DNA from: Flaccisagitta enflata
Lineage: Eukaryota; Chaetognatha; Sagittoidea; Aphragmophora
Reading direction: 5' to 3'
Assembly: GCA_965153355.1 (NCBI GenBank)
Contig: OZ231127.1
Coordinates: forward strand, 79,360,001-79,424,000
DNA: 64,000 bases
Shown: positions 1-11,366 of the stretch, one piece after another
How the letters are laid out: every line of letters begins with the position of its first letter
How positions within the stretch are numbered: position 1 is the first letter of the stretch
Program-made: the position numbers and the translations under genes
The notes under the pieces: model-generated
What the model was told of the DNA's origin: nothing
Databases searched by the model: none
The model's input: the letters and a program-made list of their open reading frames with translations, nothing else

Positions 1-119
1 TTGATTTGTTATTACGGCATTGACGCAACGGTTGATGTTTGCCATGTTTGCCATGTTTGTTAGTCCTGCCCAGTACTGTCTGTATACTGTGACACTTGTT
101 TTTTTGGCTTTTCAGTCAC

Positions 120-232
120 AGTGCTTCCGTCAATCCGTCCGTCTGACCATCCATGCATTCGTCGTCTATCCCTTCATCCATCCGTCCGTCCGTCTATCCG
201 TCAGTCCGTCCTACCGACCGTCCGTCGGTCCA
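120..232 (-). repeat. Fragment of HP dispersed repeat (GTCC-rich core)
   Basis: This is a run of GTCC/GTCT tetranucleotides interrupted by short variants. It matches the internal array of the hairpin-ended HP family in reverse orientation. No clear family termini are visible, so it is a fragment. Confidence 0.5.
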
Positions 233-561
233 TATTGCTTGTGTTAAAAAGCCAATAGATGCGTCCTCATTTGACATCTGATGAAATCTGATGAAAAATG
301 AAGTGGCCTACAGTCGCACAGAAGCATAAGTCACGGTCTGCATGCGAGTCACAAGAATGGACCGGCAATTACTAATCTAATCAATTTTCTTTGTTAACGC
401 AGATGACAGAGAATCTCTGGATTTTGGAAAGCCAATATTTTCCGCGGAATGATTTTGGTTGAATTTGGTCGACCCTCATTTCTCGAACCCCCACTGAGTT
501 ACAATCGCGTTTGACAGTGAAGAGACCAAAATCGGTCGCACGCAAACCCGTATTTGAAAAA

Positions 562-760
562 AACAAGGCCGGATACACGGCTATCGTAGTCGCGTGCGGG
601 TGGGCAGGGGCCATATTCAAGGTCACCAGCGCATTTGGGCAGGAGCAGTGAGGTCAAAGAAATAAAATCATGAAAAAAAGTAAAGTGTGACCAACCGACC
701 AACCGACCAACCGACCGACGGACAAAGCGGGTTGTAGAGTCGCGTGCACGCGACTAAAAA
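562..760 (+). repeat. HP repeat, full copy (subfamily a)
   Basis: The copy starts with AACAAGGCCGGATACACGGC, followed by AGTCGCGTGCGGGTGGGCAG. It then has a GACC tetranucleotide array and ends ACAAAGCGGGTTGTAG and the perfect palindrome AGTCGCGTGCACGCGACT followed by AAAAA. The 5' AGTCGCGTGC matches one arm of the terminal palindrome. No protein is encoded. It is probably a non-autonomous mobile element, because copies recur in both orientations across the window. Confidence 0.8.
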
Positions 761-1196
761 GATTTTCTAGAATGATAAGTTCGTTTATTGGTCGAAGTTA
801 AAACTTCATCGAATTTTCAAAGTGCACAGAATGTCATTGTAAGGAAATGATAATGTTGCAAATCTGATTGATAATACTACAGTAGTTTTCCAGTTAAAGA
901 TAGAAAGAGTAACTCTCGAAATCGAAGACAATTATGTAATCAGATCTGTCCCATGGTTACTTATGACACCATGCCCACGAAGCCAACATTTAGGGTATCA
1001 AAATGGGAAAAAATTGAAAATATACATGAGTGAAAATCGAAAAACAAGTGAATAAAAGTGATTAAGATAAGATATGCATGATATTTGAAAGCAAAATTTG
1101 CAATCACTCAGCAAGAGAATCAGATTTAGCTTATGTTAATGAAGTAGATTTACTGAAAATTTCTACAAATATCTTTTTTGTCACTGACAAGGGGTT

Positions 1197-1323
1197 GGTC
1201 GAAATTATAAGTTTGCATAGAAAATGAAAAGATGAAAAAACAAAGAACATAGTTCTCTTCCCAAATCGTTTTTAGAGAGAACTATGTTTTTGAAAATGCA
1301 AAATTTTTCTTATAATTTCGACC
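1197..1323. repeat. Small palindromic element
   Basis: The outer arms GGTCGAAATTATAAG (from 1197) and CTTATAATTTCGACC (to 1323) are inverted copies. Nested inside is a perfect 13-base stem, AACATAGTTCTCT against AGAGAACTATGTT. The surrounding 770-1690 is AT-rich with no gene that I can see. Confidence 0.6.
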
Positions 1324-1689
1324 TCAGAAAATAGAAAAAAATGTCAACCAAATTTCACTGAAATTCTTCATTTTCTTGCCATTTTCTGTGAGAATGGCTT
1401 ATCAAAAGGCAACTTAAAGCATAAAATACAAAACAGACATACATAACAAGTGTATCCAGTGACAACTTGAGCAATGAAAACATTTGTGAATGGATAATTA
1501 GTCCATTATTGATGCAAAAGTGGGGTGAAGCACTTCATTTTTCCTTGGCAGATTTGACGTCATATACATCTGCGCCTCAATTTTAAACCCTATTCAACTT
1601 CAATTACTAATTTACACTCTCCATTTATTCTCTCGGCAATTTCCAGATTGCAAAGAATTAAAAGAAATAAAAGAAATAAATAGAGAGAA

Positions 1690-1692
<3 letters not shown>

Positions 1693-1767
<75 letters not shown>

Positions 1768-1768
1768 G
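1693..1768. repeat. (GA)n(TA)n compound microsatellite
   Basis: About 47 bases of GA repeat pass directly into about 27 bases of TA repeat. Confidence 0.97.
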
Positions 1769-1899
1769 ATGACGTGTAGCCGCAGGATGGCGCTGCAGCT
1801 TCCGCGTCACGCCGCTGCTCGGCATTTCGGGTCGTATGACCATATAAGGCAATTCGTCGCCGTTTTCGGCTGGATTTTTAGTGTCGTCGTCGCCCGATC

Positions 1900-1902
<3 letters not shown>

Positions 1903-1975
<73 letters not shown>
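1903..1975. repeat. (GA)n microsatellite
   Basis: A pure GA dinucleotide tract. The Arg-Glu and Ser-Leu open frames across it are artefacts. Confidence 0.97.
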
Positions 1976-1977
<2 letters not shown>

Positions 1978-2265
1978 ACAGACCGATAGTCACTGAAAGA
2001 AATAGAGACCGACAGTTACAGAAAAAGTTGCAAACAAAAGGAACACTCAAAAGAAAGACAGACAGACAGACGGACGGGTGCAGATACAGGGACAAGAACA
2101 AATATGCAGGAATAGTCATAGAAAACCAACTCAAAGCTTTCCCAGCGGCGGCCGTTGACTGAAAAAAAAAGATTTTCATTCGCTGTCCTTCAAAAACCTT
2201 CTAGTCACCTGCGTACGAGTCTGTATGCCGCGTTTAGGTCGGTCGGTCCTTCTGTCTACATTTCG

Positions 2266-2267
2266 TC

Positions 2268-2299
<32 letters not shown>

Positions 2300-2445
2300 C
2301 TTCTTCTTCTTCTTCTTCTTCTTCTTCTTCTTCTTCTTCATCCTCTACTTCTTCTTCTTCTTTTTCTTTTTCTTTTTCTTTTTCTTTTTCTTTTTCTTCT
2401 TCTTCTATTTCTTCTTCTTCTTCTTTTTCTTTTTTTTTTCGTCTT
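2266..2445. repeat. (TTC)n / (TTTTTC)n microsatellite block
   Basis: About 70 bases of TTC repeat are followed by TTTTTC hexamers and more TTC. The block abuts the 5' end of the miniature element at 2460. Confidence 0.95.
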
Positions 2446-2459
2446 CTTGCTTTTATTTA

Positions 2460-2635
2460 CAGTGGGACCCCGCAATAACAGCCCCGCTTTTAAAGGTTCC
2501 CCATCAAAAAAGGTCAACATTTTAAAGTCCCAAATGATAGTTTCTAATGTGATTTCACCTCTCTTTAAAAGTGACCCTGAGATAAAGGTGAAAAATCTTC
2601 AGTCCCAATGGGACCGATTAAGCGGGGTCTTACTG
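2460..2635. mobile_element. pogo-like miniature inverted-repeat element (176 bp)
   Basis: Termini are CAGTGGGACCCCGC at the left and the inverted counterpart GCGGGGTCTTACTG at the right, flanked by TA on both sides as expected for a TA target duplication. CAGT-type ends with TA duplication are typical of pogo/Tigger-like DNA transposons. There is no coding capacity, so the element is non-autonomous. A related element lies at 43834-44010 and a half copy at about 25654-25787. Confidence 0.8.
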
Positions 2636-2656
2636 TATGTTCTTTTCTTCCCCTCT

Positions 2657-2778
2657 TCTTGTTCTTGTTGTTCTTGTTGTTCTTGTTATTCTTGTTATTC
2701 TTGTTGTTCGTGTTGTTCTTGTTGTTCTTGTTGTTCTTGTTGTTCTTGTTGTTCTTGTTGTTCTTGTTCTTTTTTTTC
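2657..2778. repeat. (TTGTTC)n microsatellite
   Basis: The repeat has a period of six bases with occasional TTATTC and TTCGTG variants. It begins about 20 bases after the miniature element at 2460-2635. Confidence 0.95.
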
Positions 2779-3089
2779 TTGCTCGTGTTCATCTACTTCT
2801 TCTTGTTTTTGTTCTCCTTCTACCTCTTCTTATTTTCACTAGTTTTGGTATTATTGTTAGTAACTATTGTTGTTGTTACTATTATTATCATTATCATGTT
2901 CTTTTTATCCTCCGTCGTCTTCCTCCGGCCTCCTTATCTTTTTCAGGTTGCTCTTTTTTTGGCTATCTTTATCTTTTTTTTCATTTCTTGAATTTGAGGA
3001 TTTCTTGACAGTCCTCTCTTGAGGATCAACAAAGATATGACTGAAATTAGTTTTTACTTTTAGTCATTCTCTGTTTCAGCCGCATCCAA

Positions 3090-3090
<1 letters not shown>

Positions 3091-3166
<76 letters not shown>

Positions 3167-3192
3167 GACAGACAGACAGACAGACAGACAGA
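3091..3192. repeat. (GA)n plus (GACA)n microsatellite
   Basis: About 70 bases of GA repeat are followed by GACA tetranucleotides. Confidence 0.96.
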
Positions 3193-3260
3193 GACAGATA
3201 GAGATAGACTGAGACACACAGATGAACAGACAGGCAAACAGAAATGATGTGTTTGATAGC

Positions 3261-3784
3261 GTTGTTGGGCCACCGCCAAAGAATGACCAGAAGAAATCCC
3301 CGACCGACCGACGCACCTTCTTATAGAGATCCGGGGATATCGCATCGGTAGAAAAGAGCACGAATCCTCAGTAGCCGAAGAAATATAGAGAGAGACGCCA
3401 AATCCGCAAATCACCCGATAATAATAAGCGGTCTGTCTGTCTGCCAGACTGAAGACGATGATGAAGAAAACGCCCAAAAACGTCCGCGAAACGTCCGTGT
3501 AGTTCCACTGTCCTTATATAATCTATCGCAATGTTCTTATATATATGAAAATGTCCGCTGAGCAACTGGAGAAAGTCGAGAAGAAATAATCCAAATAAAT
3601 GCGTAAAATTGGAGAGAATGATCTGCGCTTTGCCCTCGCTAGCTCCGGAATGACGATCGATCAATACAAAAGTGAAAACAATTCAAAACGGTCCAAGCGG
3701 TTGATGCTCTTTTATCAATATTGATATCGCATAACGGTAACGGTCAAGAAGCGCCACCTGGCGGTATATTCGGATCCCAACAAC
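3261..3784. repeat. About 520 bp dispersed repeat, copy A
   Basis: This segment is nearly identical to 7049-7561. It begins GTTGTTGGGCCACCGCC and ends GGATCCCAACAAC, giving a short terminal inverted repeat (GTTGTTGGG/CCCAACAAC), so a mobile origin is likely. Copy A carries about ten bases (GAAGCGCCAC) near the right end that copy B lacks. A 98-codon minus-strand frame is open in both copies, but it has no recognisable domain and no start or splice context. Confidence 0.75.
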
Positions 3785-5243
3785 TCGTCCCCCACCCACA
3801 AGTCGCGTGTCCCCGCGCGAAACGTCACGCGCGAATTCGAAAACGGGAATGAAACAACATGTAAAATGTTCAGTCTTTCAGCTGGAAACAAAATGAAGCG
3901 TAAGCAAACGTGTTTAAGACACTTACAGATATACATGTAGATGTATCAATACATTTCATTTATTTACTTAGATAGCCAATATCCCAAATGAGTCAGATTA
4001 ACGCACTATCATAGATTTTGAGACAAGACACGCGTTTGAGCCAAATCCTACGTAGAGTAAATTCTTTTTCAGTTACGCACGACGCCGTATGAGCACTGGA
4101 GATATTCAACGCCAAAGTGATATTTAAATTTTGCTCGCCCAAAACCGTCCATCGAGGTCGGTCGCCACGCGGAGTTGATTTGAGATTGAAAAGGCGTTGT
4201 CCCTCCTAATCATCGCCGTCGCTAAGGAAAGGTAGGAGAAGAGAAAGGCAGCTCCGTCCGCCGCAGTCGTCCATCTGCACACGCACGAAGATATCACCCA
4301 TCCGTCGAAGAGAATTAAGTGGTTGGCCAACCGATGAGGAAAGAGGCACGACGTCGTAGATTAGGTAGAGAAATGGTCGTCCAGTTAAATCATTTGGACA
4401 CCGTTGCGTAGATCCGAAGTTAGAATTTCTGTTGCTCTTGTTCCAAATTCATCGTTGCATTCCACCAAAGGAATGGCAAGTTTTGTTACCCAGATCCCTG
4501 GCATCCGCATCTGGGTGCCCTTACGTTAGCTGGGGTTAAACTTTGCCATGAAAAGTCGCCAGTTGGTCGGTCGGTGATACGAATAAAGAACTTGCATTGG
4601 CTCGTCTTTTTTTCTTGAAATCTGGTTAACGTTCTTGAACCGGAGAAAGAGAGAGAGAGAGAGATCAGCTTTTAGTCCTTTTCGTTAAGAGCCCCATGCG
4701 TGCTCTTTTTCGGTAGGACCTGCTTGACACAGAGAAGAGTAGACACGGAGAAGAGTAGGACTGGAACAAATGTTGTCTCGCATTTCATGTAGTGGAGTTG
4801 ATACACCAATGAATGTGTAAATGAGCATTGAAGTCGCTTGGCCGTCCTCTACATTGAATCCGATTAAGTTTTCGTTTGATAGACAATCCACAGCTCGACT
4901 TTGCTTTTCGTTAGGAGCACAAATGCAGCCAGCTCCAATCTTGCCTATGAAGGCGACTGTGAACGCGAAACACTCCCCCACCTTCTGATGTCCTTGTCCT
5001 CATGGACATGATCCTTTTTGTGGGAGCCACGACTTTAGCCCCTTTTCGTTAGGATCTTTGAATTCCTACACAAGTAAGTGCGTAAAATTGACATTGCTTC
5101 GTTGATTAAAGGGCGGCGGCGTCAACGGCGAAATGTTGTCCTTGACAGCGAAATGTTGTCCTTGACCATGATACCAATGGTGGTTCGACTTTTTTTCCGA
5201 TGAATGATCCATGACTAGATTTATACACTTCGATGTGTAATAA
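3785..5243. other. Gene-free interval
   Basis: This is mixed-composition sequence with no supported exon. The segments at 5041-5060 and 6089-6105 share CCCTTTTCGTTAGGA-like text, and the same phrase recurs near 4677 and 4907. This hints at a decayed dispersed repeat. Confidence 0.4.
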
Positions 5244-5950
5244 TTTGGAAAAAAGTCGAAGAGACGAAGTCCCTTCGGTCTTTTTGAGTCCTGCAGAGTT
5301 TGTTGGATTTCCCTTTTTCTCATGAAGTGTTTGGGCAAGTTGGTAAGCTTACATGAAATTAATAGCTAAGAAAGAGCTAAATCTCCTCTTTCAGATGGCG
5401 CCAAGCAGAATTCTGCGCGATCGATAATTTTGGAGCTATGATTTTTTGAATCTTTTTTTATTTTTTCTCATTTTTTTCATTTTTCCCTAAAACCAGGAAT
5501 CGAGTTAGTTGAAGTCTATTTGAACTTTGAAATGTCCCAGGTGATGACTGTGCATCCTGGCAGCACAGTCTCTCTCTCTCATTTCAACTCCCGACTCTAT
5601 GAGAGGCTTTGTCTGTCAGTCCATCTATCGGTCTGTTGGTCTGTCTGTCCGTCCAAGTGGAAAAGTGGAAAAACAAGCTGTCTAGATGCTTGTGTGTTGG
5701 GGTTGGGGTTAGGGTGTGGATGGGGATTGGATGCCTCTGTCCACCTGTCTGCAACGGTATTGTAACCCTGTGTTACATGTTTTTCTCTGTTTCTCTCTCT
5801 GTCTCTCCCTCCCTCTCTCCCCCTCTGTCTGTCTGTCTGTCTGTCTCTCTTTCTTTCTTTCTTTCTTTCTTTCTCACTCTCTTTTCCTCTCTCATTTTCT
5901 CGAGCAGCATTTACGACTTTTTTCCTACGGCGATTAGCCGCCCTTATTGG
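5244..5950 (+). mobile_element. Helitron-like non-autonomous element, diverged copy
   Basis: The left end TTTGGAAAAAAGTC corresponds to TCAGGAAAAAAGTC and TCGGGAAAAAAGTC of the copies at 7832 and 43269. The right end has TTACGACTTTTTTCCT, then a small hairpin region (ACGGCGATTAGCCG) and TTGG followed by T. The element sits between A and T, as Helitrons do. The central tandem repeats of the other copies are absent, and an inverted HP-type repeat occupies that position. It is decayed and encodes nothing. Confidence 0.5.
5590..5790 (-). repeat. HP repeat, inverted, nested in Helitron-like copy
   Basis: Read on the minus strand it shows the subfamily b order: a sequence near GGTTACAATACCGTTGCAG, a GGAC/GACA array, and GCCTCTCATAGAGTCGGGAG. 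It matches the copies at 10959-11212 and 23087-23253. It lies inside the Helitron-like copy at 5244-5950. Confidence 0.55.
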
Positions 5951-6140
5951 TAATTAACATTGTGCAATGTATTTTTTTTTTCGTTCTCGTGTTTTTCTTT
6001 TTTTTATTTTGCATGTAAGTGCAGAAACGAGGTAAACTTCATGGTAAAGGAATTATGATTCCACAACAGGACAAAGCTGGTTTGAACCTTTTCGTTAGGA
6101 GCCAAAATGTTTGCCCCTTTTCGGTAGATTCTGTTCCTTT

Positions 6141-6233
6141 TCGAGAGCAAGGCGGCGTCCTCGAGAGCAAGGCGGCGTCCTCGAGAGCAAGGCGGCGTCC
6201 TCGAGAGCAAGGCGGCGTCCTCGAGAGCAAGGC
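6141..6233. repeat. 20-bp minisatellite, 4.6 units
   Basis: The unit TCGAGAGCAAGGCGGCGTCC is repeated head to tail four times without change, then a partial fifth unit follows. Perfect identity implies recent amplification. Confidence 0.97.
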
Positions 6234-7048
6234 TGGATGATGGCGTAACACCGATGTCAAGGGCTGGATGCGCCTCGTAGGCCCGATCCCGGAGATACGG
6301 ACATTCAAGATATTAAACGCAAATGATGCCCCATCGCGCATTGACGATTAATGTAGAAGGAAGATAGTTTTGGCAGCAATGAGAAGAAATAATATTTGCG
6401 CAAATGCAGAGTGCGATAAAGAAGATCGAATCCGAAAACTGGAGAAAGAATACATAAACAAAGCGACGATCCCAGTTGCTAAGAGGTATGGTGTATTTAA
6501 TTCTTTATCCAGATGAAAATCCACGAGGGCGAAGTCCGAAATACATCATTAAGAGAAGAGAAGAGACAGATTGAGATGGCGTTGCTGAATACTTCCATCT
6601 TGAGCCGCTGAGTGTTTTTTTTTCTCTTTAACTAGAAATGGAGGATAGAAAAGGTTTTCGTCGGTTCCAAACTGCGTCTGCATACTAAACTGATGGAGCC
6701 TGGGCCTTACGCACGCTGTTACTCCCTACGACTGGGTGAGAAGAATTGCAAGTACATTTTATGGCCTTTACTCTCCAAATGGTTAGGTTTCCTCCGTGCA
6801 ACCAAATGAAGGTAATAATTATTTCCTAGATGAAGAGGGTTCCTCCGTGCCTTCATCGATGACGAGGGTTCCTCCGTGCCGTCATCACTCCGTAGAGATT
6901 TTTTTCTTGCATCTCCAACTAATCTTGTTTCATGCAGCCGAATTTAAAAACGAAGAATCCAAACTTTGACTCAGGTAGACTGAAGATGAAATGTAAGCTC
7001 GGGTTCGTTTGCACAGACGATTACGTCTGTTCCCGGCCGGTGTAACCA
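6234..7048. other. Gene-free interval with short TTCCTCCGTGC repeats
   Basis: No exon is supported. The phrase TTCCTCCGTGC occurs three times between 6788 and 6883, with intervening sequences built from CTTCAT/GATGA. Confidence 0.5.
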
Positions 7049-7561
7049 GTTGTTGGGCCACCGCCAAAGAATGACCAGAAGAAATCCCCGACCGACCGAC
7101 GCATCTTCTTATAGAGATCCGGGGATATCGCATCGGTAGAAAAGAGCACGAATCCTCAGTAGCCGAAGAAATATACAGAGAGACGCCAAATCCGCAAATC
7201 ACCCGATAATAATAAGCGGTCTGTCTGTCTGCCAGACTGAAGACGATGATGAAGAAAACGCCCAAAAACGTCCGCGAAACGTCCGTGTAGTTCCACTGTC
7301 CTTATATAATCTATCGCAATGTTCTTATATATATGAAAGTGTCCGCTGAGCAACTGGAGAAAGTCGAGAAGAAATAATCCAAATAAATGCGTAAAATTGG
7401 AGAGAATGATCTGCGCTCTGCCCTCGCTAGCTCCGGAATGACGATCGATCAATACAAAAGTGAAAACAATTCAAAACGGTCCAAGCGGTCGATGCTCTTT
7501 TATCAATATTGATATCGCATAACGGTAACGGTCAACCTGGCGGTATATTCGGATCCCAACA
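7049..7561. repeat. About 520 bp dispersed repeat, copy B
   Basis: This is the second copy of 3261-3784, with only scattered substitutions and a small deletion near the right end. Identity stops at GTTGTTGGG on the left and GGATCCCAACA on the right, which defines the unit boundaries. The two copies are in the same orientation about 3.8 kb apart. Confidence 0.75.
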
Positions 7562-7831
7562 GCGTTTGTGCATGTCATTGGATTTGGTTTCTAGTGTTGG
7601 GAGAAGCATGTCACATCCGTTTTGCGAGGGATTTAATGACAAAAAGAAAGAACACGATTTTTGTACAACCATCGACTATTATCACAAGTATGAGAACCAA
7701 ACAGTTACTACCGAAGACCATGTTTAATGATCGTTACACAAGAGATATACACCGGGACCTCAGCATAGCGGAATTGATGAGACTGGATATTTTTGATCAT
7801 TAAAGAGGGAGACTATCATCATGAAACTTAA

Positions 7832-8852
7832 TCAGGAAAAAAGTCGAATTCGGTCTTTGAGTTTTTGACATATTCCCGAGTAACATAGTTTTCATTTTCT
7901 TATGCAAAAGTTGAGACTCTCGATATGGCAAAGAACCTCTCAATATGGCGCATGGAACCTCTCGATATGGCGAATGGAACCTCAAATGAAATTGATAGGG
8001 TCTACAAATAAATTTGAAAATTCTTTTTTATTTGGCGCTAAACAGAATGCTTTACGGCAAATATTCTGCATGTGATGAATTTTTGAATATTTTTTTACAT
8101 ACTCTTTTTTTTAATTGAATTTTTTTCATGATTTTATGTAATGTAGGATCAATAAAAAATGTATTGATGTTTGTTTGAGCATGCAAATACAAGAAATCAT
8201 GTTTATGAGCATAGCTGCTCATCCAAGAGTGTGCTTTTGGCTATTTAAGCTCATTTAACTCACTTTGCTCAATCATTTTTTTCTGATTTTAGGTGGGATA
8301 AAAGAATGAATGTTTTGATATATGTCTGACTATGCAAATACAAGAAAGCATATCAGTAACATAGCTGCTTATCTGTGAGGGTGTTTTTTAGTATTCTAGC
8401 TCATTTAGCTCAGTCTTTTTATCTGATTTTGAATGGAATAAATAGATAAATATTTTGATACATATCTGAACATGCAAATACAAGAAAACATGAGTATAGC
8501 TGCTTATCTGTGAGTGTTTTTGATTATTCTAGCTCATTTAGCTCAGTTTTCCTAATTCTTTTCTGATTTCAAATGGGATAAATGAATAAATGTTTTGATA
8601 CAAGTCTGAGCATGCAAATATAAGAAAGCATGGGTATAGTTGGTTGTCTTGGTGCGTGTTTGAGTATTTTAGCTCATCTAGCTCATTTGGCGTGGTCCTA
8701 TTTTTCTCTGATTTTCAGTGCAATCAATTCATATAATGAATATTGATTTAATCTAACAAGTAAAAAAATTGCAGTGACCGAATTTGAAAGTTTGGTGAAA
8801 AGTGACCAATGCTTACGACTTCTTTCCTCACGGCGATAGCCACCATTACTGG
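7832..8852 (+). mobile_element. Helitron-like non-autonomous element with central tandem repeats
   Basis: The left end TCAGGAAAAAAGTC is preceded by A. The right end has TTACGACTTCTTTCCTCACGG, a degenerate hairpin (ACGGCGATAGCC) and ACTGG followed by T. TC at the start, hairpin plus CTRR at the end, and insertion between A and T are the Helitron hallmarks. Four central repeat units lie at about 8140-8690. No Rep/helicase frame is present, so the element would depend on enzymes supplied elsewhere. The homologous copy at 43269-44262 defines both ends. Confidence 0.7.
8140..8690 (+). repeat. Central tandem repeat, about 140-bp units with ATGCAAAT
   Basis: Four units are spaced 151, 140 and 140 bases apart, judged from the ATGCAAAT octamers at 8181, 8332, 8472 and 8612. 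Each unit also contains CAAGAAA and AGCTCATTTAGCTCA. The same array type sits in the Helitron-like copy at 43269. Confidence 0.85.
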
Positions 8853-8871
8853 TAATCTCTGTTTTTTCATC

Positions 8872-9034
8872 TTGGGGTGTGTCTGCATTAATCAGCTTAT
8901 TCGGATATTTTATTTTGATATTAATATCCGGATATTTCATGTAGTAAATCTTGTAAATTCACTAAGTAGAATATCCGGATATTGATATCCAGATAAAATA
9001 TCCAAAAAAGATGGTGAATGCAGACGCACCCTAC
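8872..9034. repeat. Palindromic miniature element (snap-back)
   Basis: The left arm (TTGGGGTGTGTCTGCATTA... to about 8943) and the right arm (ending AATGCAGACGCACCCTAC) are inverted copies of about 70 bases separated by less than 20. AATATCCGGATAT occurs in both arms. The element lies 20 bases beyond the Helitron-like element. Confidence 0.75.
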
Positions 9035-9419
9035 TATATTAAAAAAAACCGTATATGTTATATAAAATAGATGCTAACTAGCAATTAAATGCAATTTGTA
9101 ACAGTAATTTTTGGGAATTTTGTTGGCAAACTATTTTTTTGGATATTATTTTTTATTATTCAAGTCTTGTCAAGATCTTGTCATAGTTTCATTTATTTAT
9201 CAAATAAAGCAATTTAAATCTATTAATATAGAATTCATTCAAGAGGCCCAAAAATTTTGACCTAAAAAAGAGTGTCATTTTTATAGCAAAATCTGTTATC
9301 TAGGGGTATTTCAACACTACAAAAACTTGAATAATTTTGGAATTGAAATCTTGTCCTTAAAAGGGGTTGTTATGGAGGCGGGATGACCAGGGATGTATGA
9401 TGTATGATGTATGTTCTAT

Positions 9420-9745
9420 GATCTTTGATTACTTACCCCCCCCCCTGCCTTCAATTTTCTTCCCCGTGACGCGTCATGTCGCGTTACAAAATCTATGATT
9501 TTCTCCCCCTTAAAGCAATAAAACAGTGTTTTTAAGGTTTAAAAAGTGTTAAATTGTGTTTTACTTACATGTGTATCAGTTTCTATGATTTGGTATTGCC
9601 AAAAGTTTTATTTTCCCCAAATTTTCTTTTTTCCTCTTTTTTCCCCCTTACATTTTTTCCCCATCTCCAAACCCTTTGTTTATTTCCCCGCCTCACCGGG
9701 GGGGGGGGGGATGTAGAACAATATACAGGCCTGGGGATAACACAG
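9420..9745 (+). repeat. Dispersed pyrimidine-rich repeat, copy 1
   Basis: Shared text with 10455-10735 and, inverted, 28262-28500 includes TTTCTTCCCC, TGTTTAAGGTTTAAA-like, GATTTGGTATTGCCAAAAG and CCCCATCTCCAAACC. A run of ten Gs ends it. It encodes nothing recognisable. Confidence 0.65.
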
Positions 9746-10454
9746 TATTTCCAATCTGCCTAATTACTATACAAATTTCTCGTATTGTGGATAAACGCAA
9801 AAGAATCGTGACCAGTTTGGAACGTGAGATAGATGTTCCAAATTAACTGCAGGATGTCTCAGCAATCACTGTTATCCGTATGTACATATACATACATTTT
9901 AGTGAGCTCTCAATTATTAAATCCGTCTCATTTTAGGTTTGCGGGCACGGGCAGATTGATGAACTGGGAGGGGGGAGAAATGGATGGTCCGTCTTCACAA
10001 GGCTTATAAGCCATAGATATGACAATTGAAACATCATTGCCCTTACAAAAGGAGGCCAGAATTCTCCAATCTACAAAGGATGAAAGCCTTGCAACTGCAA
10101 GCTTTCAATGGTGTTTACTCCGGATTGCTCACAACTATCCTCTACTATTGACAAACTAAATGCGTACCTGACAAAACTATCAGCTAGACTGCATACCTCA
10201 TTAGTATAGGGTTGGACAGGCCTATACAATTTAGTATAGAATATCTTACAAAAGTAACGATCAAAGATTACTAATTTACTGGTGGCAGTACTGACACTAG
10301 CAATATTGAATAAAAACCAAACCCTTAGTCTTAGAGGCAAGAATCGAGGTACAACCATTAGGGACCTCCGGGATTCTCTACCACTCTGGGGTCGTCGCTC
10401 TTTAAAGTATGGGGCGCTGAAGCGTTTTTAACAGGGGTGTATATATATATAATT
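9746..10454. other. Gene-free interval
   Basis: No exon is supported. A 95-codon minus-strand frame at 10071-10358 has no domain, splice context or start context. Confidence 0.35.
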
Positions 10455-10735
10455 GAGTCGCTTTTGATTCCCCTCTCTGCCTTTGATTTTCTTCACCGCG
10501 ACATGCATTTTAAAGTCGTTGACTTTCTTCCCCATAAGGCAGTGAGACAGTGTTTACAGATAAGGTTTAAATAGTGTTAAATTTTGTTTTACTAAACAGT
10601 ATTTGTGATTTGATACTGCTAAACGTTATGCTTTTCCCCAGTTTTCTTTTTTTCTCTTTTTTCCCTCTCTTACGTATTTTCTTCCCCATCTCCATTCTCC
10701 AAACCTCAATTATATACAGACCTGGTTTAAAATAC
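10455..10735 (+). repeat. Dispersed pyrimidine-rich repeat, copy 2
   Basis: This copy follows the same order as 9420-9745: CCCCTCTCTGCCTTTGATTT, AAGGCAGTGAGACAGTGTTT, GATTTGATACTGCTAAACG, CTTCCCCATCTCC. It is diverged at many positions. Confidence 0.65.
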
Positions 10736-10958
10736 ATTGCCGGTACATGTTCACGCTCCCATGCGTATAATTTCAGTACTCATTGCATTGACAGTGCAAA
10801 ATCGCTTGTTCGCTGCCCCAAACATACTGCTAAAATTAGGATTTTTGTTTTAATTTCGTTGTAGTAAGGTAATCAGCCGTAATTTACAAACTTCGCATGC
10901 AAGGCTTTCAAAAACGAACAAAAGGACAACCACGAAACCCTACAGACTGATCTACACC

Positions 10959-11212
10959 TTTTATTTGCGGACACATAACTCTATCCCTACGTCTATCCAT
11001 CCGTCCATCCGTCTTTCCGTCTGTCAGTTCGTCAGTCCGTCCGTCCTTTTGTCCGTCTGTAATGTTCGAGTCGATAAGTGGATAAACGAGCGTTTTAAAT
11101 ATTTTTTGTGTTTGTTCGTGTGTGAGGGGGGTGGGGGTTGGAGATTGGGGTGTGGGGTTGGACGCCTCTACCCACCCGTCCGCAACGATATTGTGACCTC
11201 GCTTCACTTGTT
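10959..11212 (-). repeat. HP repeat, inverted copy (subfamily b)
   Basis: On the plus strand it begins TTTTATTTGCGGACACATAA, continues through a GTCC array, then CACCCGTCCGCAACGATATT and CTTGTT. These are the reverse complements of the family's 5' and 3' ends. Confidence 0.7.
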
Positions 11213-11321
11213 CTTTCAACAAAGTTATCTTTTAACGGAAGCCCATAAAAAGTGAAAGATATAACCGATAGCAAAATATTTACATTGTTTCAGCCATTTT
11301 AAGCCCAACTTTTTTGATAAA

Positions 11322-11363
<42 letters not shown>
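11322..11363. repeat. (CT)n microsatellite
   Basis: A pure CT dinucleotide tract. Confidence 0.97.

Positions 11364-11366
<3 letters not shown>

Noticed and set aside
3368-3664. 98-residue minus-strand protein duplicated at 7156-7452
   Set aside because: It lies inside a duplicated repeat with inverted termini. No domain, signal or expression context is visible, so I list the repeat instead.
8140-8690. CRISPR array
   Set aside because: The sequence is eukaryotic and units of about 140 bp are homologous along their whole length, so there are no repeat-spacer alternations.
10071-10358. 95-residue minus-strand frame
   Set aside because: No recognisable domain, start context or splice site. 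The length is within chance expectation.
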